Shown: positions 29,353 to 37,406 of the stretch, piece after piece
Layout of the letters: every line of letters starts with the position of its first letter
Numbering within the stretch: position 1 is the first letter of the stretch
Source of the DNA: Myxococcota bacterium
GTDB taxonomy: Bacteria; Myxococcota_C; UBA6777
Length of the DNA: 51,157 nt
Assembly (NCBI GenBank): GCA_023150835.1
Contig: JAKLKB010000032.1
Span: 1 to 51,157, forward strand
Direction of reading: 5' to 3'
Notes under the pieces: model-generated
The model's input: the letters and a program-made list of their open reading frames with translations, nothing else
Databases searched by the model: none
Told to the model about the DNA's origin: nothing
Made by a program: the position numbers and the translations under genes

Positions 29353-30186
29353 ATGGCTTGGAAGTGGAACGCAGCACCACCGCAACATCTTGTCTTACAT
29401 TCCGGCGCAACTTTTGAGATCTATTTGGATATCATCCCCAGCGAAGACGGTACTCTCCCTGCGATCTCATGGGATATCTCTCGCCTTGTTGGTCTTCAAG
29501 CCGAACAAGACGCCTCGGATATCCGACGCCTGCGCATCCACGCCCGTTGGGACAACGCCAGTTTCTCCCGTGTCTTTTATCGCGTCGAGGATCACACCCT
29601 TCGTTCTCACGGTATCGTCACTCTCGAAGTACCTTTGCAAGACCCTTCTTCTGTTCAACACCACACGTTCCTCTCTCAGAAAGAAGGCGATCTTGGAGGT
29701 GTTCTTCATCCACCACAAATACAAGACCAAAAAGAACAAGACTTCCATGAAAAAGAGGATATTGATTGGGAACTTGTCGATGCGTTCCTTGAAGTTTGGC
29801 GCGGTGACGAAAAAATCCAATCGCTTTCTCGCCCTTTGCCTAGAGAGCGAAGTATGACAGTCGGTCGCTTTTCCTTGGATCTGCCTGAGCGTATCGACCT
29901 CGATCTCGCAGGGCACTTCCCCAATGAATCGGATGAGCGACTTTGCTCGCGTTTGCAAGCCGAGATCTTTTGGCGAAAAGGCCGATTGTGGGTCCAAGAT
30001 CGCGGTCGCCATCCGATCTACGCAAAGCGCGACCCGCACCTCTTGCGCTGTTTGAGTGAACCTCATCCATGGGCAGAAGAAGAAGTCTTGCTTTTGCCCG
30101 GCGGACTCTCTTTGCGCTTGGTTCTCGAAGAAAAGAGCAATCTGCCTGTAAACGATCCAAGAAAAAAAGAGCATCGAAGGAGTTAA
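29353..30186 (+). CDS. FHA-like domain protein
   Basis: This 277-residue protein starts at 29353 after GGAGG. The N-terminal 120 residues are beta-rich and may form an immunoglobulin-like or arrestin-like fold (EIYLDIIPSEDG, LRIHARWDN). The C-terminal 110 residues resemble FHA: SMTVGRFSLDLPERIDLDL, then CSRLQAEIFWRKGRLWVQD, followed by LLLPGGLSLRL. The GR and SR positions of the phosphothreonine pocket are kept, but the usual asparagine turn is not evident. It would read kinase output. It is 6 bp upstream of the kinase start, so the two are surely co-translated. The FHA call is moderate. Confidence 0.6.
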   Translation: MAWKWNAAPPQHLVLHSGATFEIYLDIIPSEDGTLPAISWDISRLVGLQAEQDASDIRRLRIHARWDNASFSRVFYRVEDHTLRSHGIVTLEVPLQDPSSVQHHTFLSQKEGDLGGVLHPPQIQDQKEQDFHEKEDIDWELVDAFLEVWRGDEKIQSLSRPLPRERSMTVGRFSLDLPERIDLDLAGHFPNESDERLCSRLQAEIFWRKGRLWVQDRGRHPIYAKRDPHLLRCLSEPHPWAEEEVLLLPGGLSLRLVLEEKSNLPVNDPRKKEHRRS

Positions 30187-30192
30187 ATACAG

Positions 30193-31218
30193 ATGGGCCG
30201 ACTTACTAAAAACCGACACGCTGGACTTCGGATCGATGTATCGTATGGTGAAGATGACGGAGAACGCTTTGCGATCCCTTCTCTCTTGGGTGAGCGCTAC
30301 GAGATCACGGGCTGGCTCGCAGCAGGCGGATTTGGAGCGGTCTTTGTCGCCCGTGATCGGCGGATCTTTGACCGCCTTGTCTTGGTCAAGGCCAACCGTT
30401 ACTCGCCACACCTTTTTTCTCACCCACACGACGCCGAAAGAGACCGCGTGGTCGCCGAACAACGCGCTCGGATGCAGCACGAAGTCGCGATGTTGCGCAT
30501 CGCCCAACAACGGGAGATCGCTGGAACTCCCGTCTTGATCGATCTCCTCTATGCTCCTAGCCCCCAACTCTACGGCCCTCACCGTGGCCCTGACGGCCAA
30601 CACTTTGTGCTCGATGCCCAAGAAACCATGCAAGAACCTTATCTTGTCATGGGCTCGATCGACGGTGAAAGCTTGGGGCGTGCTTGTACCCGACCTCGGT
30701 TTCGTGATCAGCTACTCAAAAACACAAAAACCGTAGCCATCCAGCTTTGCGGTATCTTGCAAGCCTTTCATCGCTACGAACACCACGATGCCGGAAAGCT
30801 GGCCTTTATCTACCAAGATCTGAAACCCGAAAATGTCATCTGGACCCCCACCCGTTGCGCTTATTTGATCGACTTTGGTAGCTTTGCTGTACGAACTCCT
30901 GACCGCGTTGGCGGACAAAATCGCTTTCTTTGTACGTCTCCCTACGCTCCACCCGAGTTCTCTCAGTCCTATTCCGCTGAAGAGGCCATCGTCCCTTTGG
31001 CCGATATCTATTCCCTTGGCGTGACCCTGATCCATCTGTTGAAGGGCAAGATCCCTTGGATATCCCACACAGGACAAGTCGACTTGTCGCTCGATGCTTC
31101 TTGGCCGAGTGCTTGGCGGTCTTGGTTGCAACGCGCTACCGCAGAAGAGCCTTCCGAGCGTTTCACCTCGATGCTTGAGATGCAGCAGATCGCTTACCAG
31201 CTACCCGACAACGCGTAG
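30193..31218 (+). CDS. Ser/Thr protein kinase, compact
   Basis: This 341-residue cytosolic kinase has AAGGAG ten bases before its ATG. The kinase domain fills almost the whole protein: GWLAAGGFGAVFVARD, the lysine in LVLVKANR, an insert of about 40 residues before the hinge, YQDLKPENVIW, DFGSFAV and YAPPEF. The catalytic loop has Tyr-Gln-Asp instead of His-Arg-Asp, but the Asp and the metal-binding Asn and Asp are present, so activity is likely. No sensor or membrane segment is attached; control probably comes from the neighbours. It sits in the tightest part of the cluster, after the PP2C, VWA and FHA-like genes. Confidence 0.9.
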   Translation: MGRLTKNRHAGLRIDVSYGEDDGERFAIPSLLGERYEITGWLAAGGFGAVFVARDRRIFDRLVLVKANRYSPHLFSHPHDAERDRVVAEQRARMQHEVAMLRIAQQREIAGTPVLIDLLYAPSPQLYGPHRGPDGQHFVLDAQETMQEPYLVMGSIDGESLGRACTRPRFRDQLLKNTKTVAIQLCGILQAFHRYEHHDAGKLAFIYQDLKPENVIWTPTRCAYLIDFGSFAVRTPDRVGGQNRFLCTSPYAPPEFSQSYSAEEAIVPLADIYSLGVTLIHLLKGKIPWISHTGQVDLSLDASWPSAWRSWLQRATAEEPSERFTSMLEMQQIAYQLPDNA

Positions 31219-31336
31219 GCTCTCGGAGCATCGGCTTTTTTCGTTTCTTCGTCGCCCACTCTCTTTCTTCGGCGACCTCGCAACTTGTCTTTTCCGTTGC
31301 ACTTTGCCATACCCAACCAACACGGAGGGCTTCGTG

Positions 31337-32707
31337 ATGTTTGTTGCTCAAGAGATCATCCAAGACGACCGCGATGAACGGCGTTGGCAGATCTTGCGCC
31401 CTGAACCCCGCCATCTTTTGGGAGAGTACCCTCTCTCCTTCTGGTCGGTGCGCGATCTGCGCCTCCAACGTGACTTGTCCATGCTGGGCTTGAACTACGC
31501 CCGTATCCCCAAAGATCGCCTCGCGTGGGATATCCCTGTGTTGCACCAGTGCTTTTCTCGCCTTGTCAAATTGATCAGCCAAAACTGCAATGCGTTTCCG
31601 GAAGCCATCGATTGGGTTTCTTGTACAAAACATCGCAGTCTTTCTTCTTTTCATGAACCATTCTTTGTCTTTTCTCCTGTCCAAGGAAGAGGGATCTCAC
31701 CACTCAAATCCGATGAACCCGATCGAGAGAAAAAAGTTGAACGTCTCTGTAAAAGTGTCGCCAACCTTTTGCGTGATATCCACCAAAACGGCGCTGTCTT
31801 ACGGGCTTTGCCTTTGCGTGGACTCCGCCGAAATCCTGCCAACCAAGTGATCCAGATCGCTTCGTTTTATACGCTTCAATCCATCGCAGAATTTCAAGGC
31901 TTCAACCCTTACGAAGCCGGCTTTCATCCTTCGCCCCGCTATGCCGCTCCTGAGTGCTTTGCTTCTTCTTCCGCCCTCACTCCCGCGACCGATGTGTACG
32001 CCTTGGGCTGTTTGCTCTTGGAATACCTCGGCGTGGCCTTGCCCGAACATCCCATCCCGCCCAACGATATGGACGCCCTTTGTCTCTCTTTGAACCTTTC
32101 TCCTTGGTGGCAGCGCTTTTTTAAGCTGGCCCTCCACGAAGTCCCTGAAGCCCGTTTTCAAGGAATGAGCGAGGTCTTGGCCTACGTCCTCTCTCGTGGG
32201 CAGCCTACACCACGCCAAAATACCCATGCCCGTCAGGCCCCTACACCTCACGCTCCCCGTACCAAACGCCCCGATGCCCCTCCTGCCGCACTCTTGATCT
32301 GGGGCGAGCAACTTCAACCCAAAGATCAGCGCTTCGATATCCACAAGCTCCTGCGTGATCTCCAAGCCCGCTATAGCTTGGGGCCTCTGCTCTATTTCGC
32401 TCTCGAACAAAACAACATGGACAACCCATACTTCCAACTCCTCCGAAAGCTGTCTTTTCAGATCGTCCCCTATCGCTTTCGCGATTCGATCTCTTCGTTT
32501 CTTCAAGACGCAAGCCGCCAGTGGTCCCCTACCCCACGCCACCTCATCGTCGGAAACCTCGACCAATCCGGCATCCAGACCCTGATCAAGATCGCTGAAC
32601 AATCTCGCGTCCACTTCGAAGTCTTTTCCACGGGCGGGCGCCCCCTCGCCCACCAAGGCAAGGCCGTCGATGCTCGTTCTTATCTCCAACAAAAAACCTC
32701 TTTTTAG
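31337..32707 (+). CDS. Pseudokinase with NYN/PIN-like C-terminal domain
   Basis: This 456-residue protein starts at 31337 after GGAGG. Residues about 30-290 keep the kinase C-lobe layout (LLRDIHQNGAV in place of the catalytic loop, then RYAAPECF and DVYALGCLLLEYLG) but lack HRD, DFG and a clear P-loop. It is therefore a pseudokinase. After a Pro-rich linker, residues about 325-450 alternate strands and helices: ALLIWGEQLQPKDQRFD, LGPLLYFALEQ, FQIVPYRF, HLIVGNLDQSGIQTLIKIA and VHFEVFSTGG. This is the order seen in NYN-type nucleases, but the usual acidic positions are mostly replaced. It may be an allosteric partner of the adjacent kinase with a dead nuclease-like tail. The NYN assignment is inference. 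Confidence 0.65.
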   Translation: MFVAQEIIQDDRDERRWQILRPEPRHLLGEYPLSFWSVRDLRLQRDLSMLGLNYARIPKDRLAWDIPVLHQCFSRLVKLISQNCNAFPEAIDWVSCTKHRSLSSFHEPFFVFSPVQGRGISPLKSDEPDREKKVERLCKSVANLLRDIHQNGAVLRALPLRGLRRNPANQVIQIASFYTLQSIAEFQGFNPYEAGFHPSPRYAAPECFASSSALTPATDVYALGCLLLEYLGVALPEHPIPPNDMDALCLSLNLSPWWQRFFKLALHEVPEARFQGMSEVLAYVLSRGQPTPRQNTHARQAPTPHAPRTKRPDAPPAALLIWGEQLQPKDQRFDIHKLLRDLQARYSLGPLLYFALEQNNMDNPYFQLLRKLSFQIVPYRFRDSISSFLQDASRQWSPTPRHLIVGNLDQSGIQTLIKIAEQSRVHFEVFSTGGRPLAHQGKAVDARSYLQQKTSF

Positions 32708-32721
32708 AGAGATGTGTTGGA

Positions 32722-32935
32722 TGGTTTTTGTGGGGTTCCACCCCATACGCGCAAGGGCTTGTTTTTGTGGGTTCCGCCCCACACCCCGCAAGAGCTTGTT
32801 TGTGTGGGGTTCCACCCCGCGCCCCGCAAGGGAGCGCGGCTCCCTTGACCCTGTGTTGGCGAACTGATCACCGTTTTTCAAACCAGCGACGCTCTCGCTT
32901 GGAGTGCCGCGAACGCGGCTTTTTTTGGCGACTGC
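32722..32935 (+). repeat. Dispersed repeat family A
   Basis: Three diverged tandem GTGGGGTTCCACCCC units are followed by CCCCGCAAGGGAGCGCGG, TTGACCCTGTGTTGGCG, TCGCTTGGAGTGC and CGAACGCGGCTTTTTTTGGC. It lies in the 500-bp gap before the histidine kinase gene. Confidence 0.8.
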
Positions 32936-32954
32936 ATCGTACGAAATCTGCTCG

Positions 32955-33160
32955 TTGTGTGATCGTAAAGACGTAGGGGCAGCCCCCCGTGGCTGCCCAA
33001 CCGCAGGGCGTCTACAGCGGATCGCGCTGGCCCTTCCGATCGCACCTCTTTCGGATACCGTACCACACGAGATCCGCTCGTTGTGTGATCGTAAAGACGT
33101 AGGGGCAGCCCCCCGTGACTGCCCAACCGCAGGGCGTCTACGCACTATCCTTTGCGTACA
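32955..33160 (+). repeat. Dispersed repeat family C, two tandem copies
   Basis: Two copies with a 126-bp period carry CGTTGTGTGATCGTAAAGAC, GTAGGGGCAGCCCCC, GGCTGCCCAACCGC and AGGGCGTCTACG. The core is a strong hairpin. Partial copies lie at 14766-14805 and, inverted, at about 40155-40255. Confidence 0.85.
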
Positions 33161-33207
33161 CGTCACTCGGATACCGTATAAGCCCTATTTAGAAACAAGG
33201 AGCGCCC

Positions 33208-34542
33208 ATGTCCAACAACAAAACTTTCAACGAACGCTACAGCGAAGCTCTGCCTTTGTTTCGTGCTGAAAACTACAAAGCTGCTTTGCCGCTTTTTCAA
33301 TCCCTACTACCCGAAGCGCCTGATCCCAAGGACCGCGCAAAGATATTGGCCAATATCCTTTCTTGTTTGCGGAAACTCGAACACAACGACAGCGCTTATT
33401 GGAAACAGATCGCGGGTGACTATGCCAAAACCCTTCACGATCCTGACGCTGTGAACTGGCCGAGCCAGCCCGCAGAGCAAGCCTTTGAAAAACTTGCCTG
33501 TGCTCTTTTTGAATACGATCCACAAGGCAGCTATGCGTTCTTGCTTGATCTCTATCGCTCCCTACCGACGGCCTTTTGTGCTGCTTTTGAAACGGGTCTT
33601 GCGACCGCCTTTGATCAAGAAGCCCGTCAATACGACCGTGCAGGTCACGAGGATCGTGCGCGGCAGATGGGCGAGCTTTATCTCGAATTGACCGCGTCCA
33701 GCACTGAGCACAAGGGAACCCGCGTCGCCATCCGCAACCGACTCGCCGATATGCTGATCTTCCATGCCTCCCGCGCAAACGAAGATCTCGAACGTCGCGC
33801 TTTCATGCTCTTGCAGGAGAGTCTCCAAGAACAACCCGACAATCGCTTTGCACGTTCTCTCCAAGAACACATCGCCCAACGCAACACTTTTCGCTTGCAG
33901 ATCGATCGCTTTTGGCATGACACACACAACCGCATCGCGCCGATGAAGACCAGCCTTCGCCGTCTACAAGAAGCCCCGCTCTCCAAACCGCTCCAAGACG
34001 CTGTTTCCGATCTCGACTACAACTTGGGCCTGATCGACACCAGCTTGCGTCTTTCAGGTGCTGCCCAAGGTTCATCGGCTGTCTTGCAACCTTCGCCCCA
34101 ACAATACCAAGACGTCGATCCTGTCGGCGTCTGCCGCGAGACGCTCCGACAAAATCACCTTGATCCAGAGGCGGTCGTTTTTCTCGGTCAGCCCGCTCCT
34201 TGGGAGATCGCCCCCAGCTATCTCGGCCTTGCTCTCCACAATCTCCTCCTCAACAGCCTTGAAGCCTACCGACGGCGTTCGCTACCTTTGCCGCAGCAGC
34301 CCGTCACCCTGACCATCGACTATCACCTCCAAACCATTCGTGTTTGTGACGCTGCTGGCGGGATATCTCCGCATATCTCTGATCCCTTTCTCCCTTACGT
34401 CTCGGAAAAAGGCGTGCAGATGACGTCTGGACTTGGACTCCTCCAAGCTCGCGAAGCCATCCGAGCGATGGGCGGTTCTTTGGTGCTTGATCCCCAACAA
34501 CCCAACGGCGGAGCCGCGTTCTTGATCCAATTGCCTCGTTGA
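33208..34542 (+). CDS. Cytosolic TPR-containing sensor histidine kinase
   Basis: This 444-residue protein starts at 33208 after AAGGAG. Residues 1-220 are helical and TPR-like (AENYKAALPLFQSLL). The dimerisation helix has H237 in FWHDTHNRIAPM as the likely phosphoacceptor. The ATPase domain (about 300-444) has the N box ALHNLLLNSLEA, G1 VCDAAGGI and G2 TSGLGLLQAREAI, then GGSLVLDPQQPNGGAAF. No membrane segment is present, so the TPR part should sense an intracellular partner. The next gene encodes the cognate response regulator 298 bp downstream; a family A repeat separates them. Confidence 0.88.
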   Translation: MSNNKTFNERYSEALPLFRAENYKAALPLFQSLLPEAPDPKDRAKILANILSCLRKLEHNDSAYWKQIAGDYAKTLHDPDAVNWPSQPAEQAFEKLACALFEYDPQGSYAFLLDLYRSLPTAFCAAFETGLATAFDQEARQYDRAGHEDRARQMGELYLELTASSTEHKGTRVAIRNRLADMLIFHASRANEDLERRAFMLLQESLQEQPDNRFARSLQEHIAQRNTFRLQIDRFWHDTHNRIAPMKTSLRRLQEAPLSKPLQDAVSDLDYNLGLIDTSLRLSGAAQGSSAVLQPSPQQYQDVDPVGVCRETLRQNHLDPEAVVFLGQPAPWEIAPSYLGLALHNLLLNSLEAYRRRSLPLPQQPVTLTIDYHLQTIRVCDAAGGISPHISDPFLPYVSEKGVQMTSGLGLLQAREAIRAMGGSLVLDPQQPNGGAAFLIQLPR

Positions 34543-34639
34543 TCTCCACGGCTCCAACACACAACAACACCGCTACAGCGGGGCCGCTTTCTTTGATCTA
34601 TGTGGACTCTTTCCTCTCTTTAGGAGGCTTTTGTGGACA

Positions 34640-34787
34640 AAAAACCCCGTGCTCTCGCCCGATCAAGCGACAGCGTTGTTTGTTTGAAAAACAATCGCTC
34701 TCTTCGCCAAACACGGGGTCAAGGGGGCCGAGACCCCTTGCGGGGTTTGGGGCAGCGCCCCATCAAACAAGCCAACTGCGTCAGTTC
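34640..34787 (-). repeat. Dispersed repeat family A (inverted)
   Basis: The copy reads AAAAAACCCCGTGCTCTCGC, CAAGCGACAGCGTTG, AACACGGGGTCAAGGGGG and TTGGGGCAGCGCCCC, ending in CAACTGCGTCAGT. It lies between the histidine kinase and response regulator genes. Confidence 0.8.
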
Positions 34788-34840
34788 TTTCTTTACCTTG
34801 CTCCCAACAACAACGGGAGCGCACACAAAAGGAAACGCCA

Positions 34841-35941
34841 ATGCAACACGAACGTCGCCGTGTCCTCTTGATGGACGATGAGATCGCTTCCAGCCCATTG
34901 CTCAAACAAACTGTACAGGCGCTGCGCGAAGCGGGCTTCGATGTCACCGAAACCGACCGTATGTCCGCTGCGATGGATGCTTTTTATCAAAGCTACTATC
35001 ACATCTTTATCCTCGATATCGATATGAGCTTTGTCGAAGATATCCAAAATGGCGATGGCTCCGATGTCGCTCGCTTCTTTCGCGCCCTTGATAGCGAAAC
35101 CAACGTGATCTTTTTCAGCGCCCGTGGAAAGATCCGCCATTGGTTTGCCGCCGCAAACTACCATCTCTTCGGCTATGTCTTCAAAAGTGATGGCCCTGAT
35201 CCCATCCAAAAGCTGGTCGATCTCGCCCAACAAGCCGCCACCACAAAACCTCCGCACTCTTCGTTGTTGCGAAAACCCAGTCCCCCTCAACGTGCGATGC
35301 TTTACTTGCCTTCCTCCCTCCAGTCCGTCTCCGCACAAGACCTCCAACGTTGGACGCAAGAGGCCCTTCCTTCGTGGGAGATCGTCTCCTTCTCCGAAGC
35401 CCCTGACGCCGCCCTTCAACTCGAACAATCTCCCCGTACATGGGGGCTTGTGATCGCTGCTTCCGATTCTTTTTCCACTCGACCCCGACAAATCGGACCG
35501 ATCCGACAACTCTGTCGCCCTGATCTCCAACCCCACACGATCTACGCCTGTTGCGGCATCGAAAACAACAAAGACGCCATCTTGGATCTCGTGAACGCCC
35601 ATCCTTTCCGCTTCCTTGATCTCCTTGACACCGACTTCTCTTCCCAATTCACACAGGCCATCCTCGATGCTGTCCGACTCTACGGCCTCCAAGAGCGCTT
35701 GCTTGCTTCTCCCGATGCTCTCAAACGCCTTCGTCTCGACTTTTCCGAGGAAACCTACGCTCTTGTTCGCGACTCTTTCCCTGATGACCACGCTTGGGAG
35801 ATCGCCGAAGATTCTTCCGACTCTCTCGACGCTTCCGACCAAGAATACACAGACGACTCTTCCGACGATCCCGAAAACGATGACCAAGGCACCTCCGAAA
35901 CATCTCCTGCCCCCCATCCTCACAAGGAGGAACTCACATGA
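34841..35941 (+). CDS. Response regulator with uncharacterised C-terminal domain
   Basis: This 366-residue protein has AAGGAAACGCCA before its ATG. The receiver domain (1-135) has the acidic pair D12-D13, phosphoacceptor D59 in FILDID, a Ser switch in IFFSARG and the lysine in YVFKSD. Residues 150-270 resemble a second, receiver-like alpha/beta region without the key acids. The C-terminal 60 residues are very acidic (Asp/Ser/Glu). There is no DNA-binding domain, so the output is probably a protein contact. Its stop overlaps the start of the PIN gene by 4 bp (ATGA), which makes the PIN protein its likely partner. Confidence 0.85.
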   Translation: MQHERRRVLLMDDEIASSPLLKQTVQALREAGFDVTETDRMSAAMDAFYQSYYHIFILDIDMSFVEDIQNGDGSDVARFFRALDSETNVIFFSARGKIRHWFAAANYHLFGYVFKSDGPDPIQKLVDLAQQAATTKPPHSSLLRKPSPPQRAMLYLPSSLQSVSAQDLQRWTQEALPSWEIVSFSEAPDAALQLEQSPRTWGLVIAASDSFSTRPRQIGPIRQLCRPDLQPHTIYACCGIENNKDAILDLVNAHPFRFLDLLDTDFSSQFTQAILDAVRLYGLQERLLASPDALKRLRLDFSEETYALVRDSFPDDHAWEIAEDSSDSLDASDQEYTDDSSDDPENDDQGTSETSPAPHPHKEELT

Positions 35942-37047
35942 ACACCCGTCCCTCCGCTCCCAACGTCTTTCGCAAACCTTCTCCTTCGCACCGTCCTTCA
36001 CGTCCCACACGCACTGCACCCCAAACCTTCATCCTCGATACCAACATCCTCCATCTTTGGGTGATGGAGATGACCGGTACCCCGCCTCCTTCTTCTTTCG
36101 ATCACATCCGCGCTCAAAAAGAACACGAAAAGCGCGCACGCGCCAAAAGCTTTTGCGAAAGCGCTTGCTCCCAACGCCTCTTTGTGATCCCCCCCGTCGT
36201 TTGGGTCGAGCTGTACGGTGTCCTTTTACAAAAAGATATCGATGTCTCCAACTATGTTCATTGGCGTCGTCTCCGCAAAGCCGCCCTCCAGCCGCTTGAG
36301 TCGATGATCGGGATGTCGGGGACTTTTTTTTCCATCGGTGAAGAAGAACTCGATCACGAACGCGCTGTCGAGATGTGCCGTGCTGAAGCCTCCGCAGAAC
36401 TCCTTGCCGCGTGGTCCGAGCGCGTCGGGCGTACCTATGACGACGGACGCCCCGTTGTGATCAAGGGACTTGACGGCATCGATGCCGCGATCTTGTCCTA
36501 CGCATGGAGCTATGCAGAAGCCCATCCTGATCGCGAAGTTCGTCTTGTCAGCGACGATCACGGCCTCGGCTTGATGGTTCAAGAACTCCACCGTTCCCCC
36601 AGCCTCGCTGGCGAAGAAATGCCCCCAAATCTCGGCTTCCGTAGCCTTTGGGGCAAACGCTTTCCCGAAACCCTCTCTTTCCATCCTCCTTCCACACCAC
36701 CCACCGCCACTTCCACTAAAGACGTCGTCTCCCCTACATCCACCGCCACTTCCTCTCAAGGCTCCACCATCCCCCCCAAAAACGCCGTCTCCCCCAAAGA
36801 CGCCGCCTCTCCTACACCCACCGCCACTTCCACTAAAGACGCCGCCTCCCCTACAACCACCGCCACTTCCACTAAAGACGCCATCTCTCCTACACCCATC
36901 GCCACTTCCGCTAAAGACGCCGTCTCCCCTACATCCACCGCTGCTTCCTCACCCTCTCCCGTCTCTCTGCCCTCGCCCGCTGTTGCGAACTCCGATACCG
37001 CAAACACACTTGCGCAAACGGCCTCGACTGTGTCAGAAAAACCCTAG
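35938..37047 (+). CDS. PIN-domain nuclease with repetitive C-terminal tail
   Basis: This 369-residue protein has AAGGAGG eight bases upstream, inside the regulator gene. The PIN domain spans about 28-225. Its acidic residues are D34 in FILDTNIL, E91 in WVELYG, D179/D182 in LDGIDAAILSYA and an Asp in LVSDDHG, so the metal site looks complete. PIN proteins are usually single-strand RNases. The remaining 140 residues are Thr/Ala/Ser/Pro-rich, built from TATSTKDA(A/V)SPT repeats of 13-16 residues whose DNA is also tandemly repeated. No antitoxin-type partner is adjacent. The overlap with a response regulator suggests that phosphorylation controls the nuclease; this is inference. Confidence 0.82.
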   Translation: MNTRPSAPNVFRKPSPSHRPSRPTRTAPQTFILDTNILHLWVMEMTGTPPPSSFDHIRAQKEHEKRARAKSFCESACSQRLFVIPPVVWVELYGVLLQKDIDVSNYVHWRRLRKAALQPLESMIGMSGTFFSIGEEELDHERAVEMCRAEASAELLAAWSERVGRTYDDGRPVVIKGLDGIDAAILSYAWSYAEAHPDREVRLVSDDHGLGLMVQELHRSPSLAGEEMPPNLGFRSLWGKRFPETLSFHPPSTPPTATSTKDVVSPTSTATSSQGSTIPPKNAVSPKDAASPTPTATSTKDAASPTTTATSTKDAISPTPIATSAKDAVSPTSTAASSPSPVSLPSPAVANSDTANTLAQTASTVSEKP

Positions 37048-37084
37048 CCACACTCGCCCGCCCTCGGGCCGCTTCTGAAAGGAG

Positions 37085-37222
37085 CAACTCCCTGAGAAAC
37101 CCCGTTTCCGCGCCCCCACCAAGCGGCACAGTCGTTGGATTGAAACACCACTGCTTGTCCCGCCAATACGGGGTCAAGGGGGCAAAGCTCCCTTGCGGGG
37201 TTTGGGGCCGCGCCCCAAAAGA
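37085..37222 (-). repeat. Dispersed repeat family A (inverted)
   Basis: AAACCCCGTTTCCGCG, CCAAGCGGCACAGTCG, AATACGGGGTCAAGGGGG and TTGGGGCCGCGCCCC occur in the family A order. This copy lies between the PIN and CARF genes. Confidence 0.8.
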
Positions 37223-37406
37223 GCAGTCCAAAAACCCAAAAAGATCAAACCAAAAACCCAAACCAAAAGATCACCCCTCTTTTCCCTTCCCTAAATACAC
37301 AAGGACCGAGCAAGAGCAATCCAAAAACCCAAAAAGATCAAATCAAAAACCCAAACCAAAAGATCACCCTTCTTTTCCCTTCCCTAAATACACAAGGACC
37401 GAGCAT
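37221..37406 (+). repeat. 93-bp tandem duplication of the leader of the CARF gene
   Basis: Two copies (37221-37313 and 37314-37406) differ at only a few bases. Each has AAAAACCC/AACCAAAAGATCACC tracts, CTAAATACACAAGGACCGAG and an A-rich, purine-biased start. The second copy supplies the ribosome site AAGGA and runs into the ATG at 37405; the first has AAGAGC where the start codon would be. The pair may carry duplicated promoter or leader signals. Confidence 0.9.

Noticed and set aside
34793-36019. 408-residue minus-strand open frame opposite the response regulator
   Set aside because: The receiver motifs on the plus strand and the 4-bp overlap with the PIN gene settle the strand.
37130-37150. 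GGATTGAAAC in a family A copy, identical to the end of the CRISPR repeat
   Set aside because: The match is only ten bases, occurs once and has no repeat hairpin next to it. It is most likely chance.
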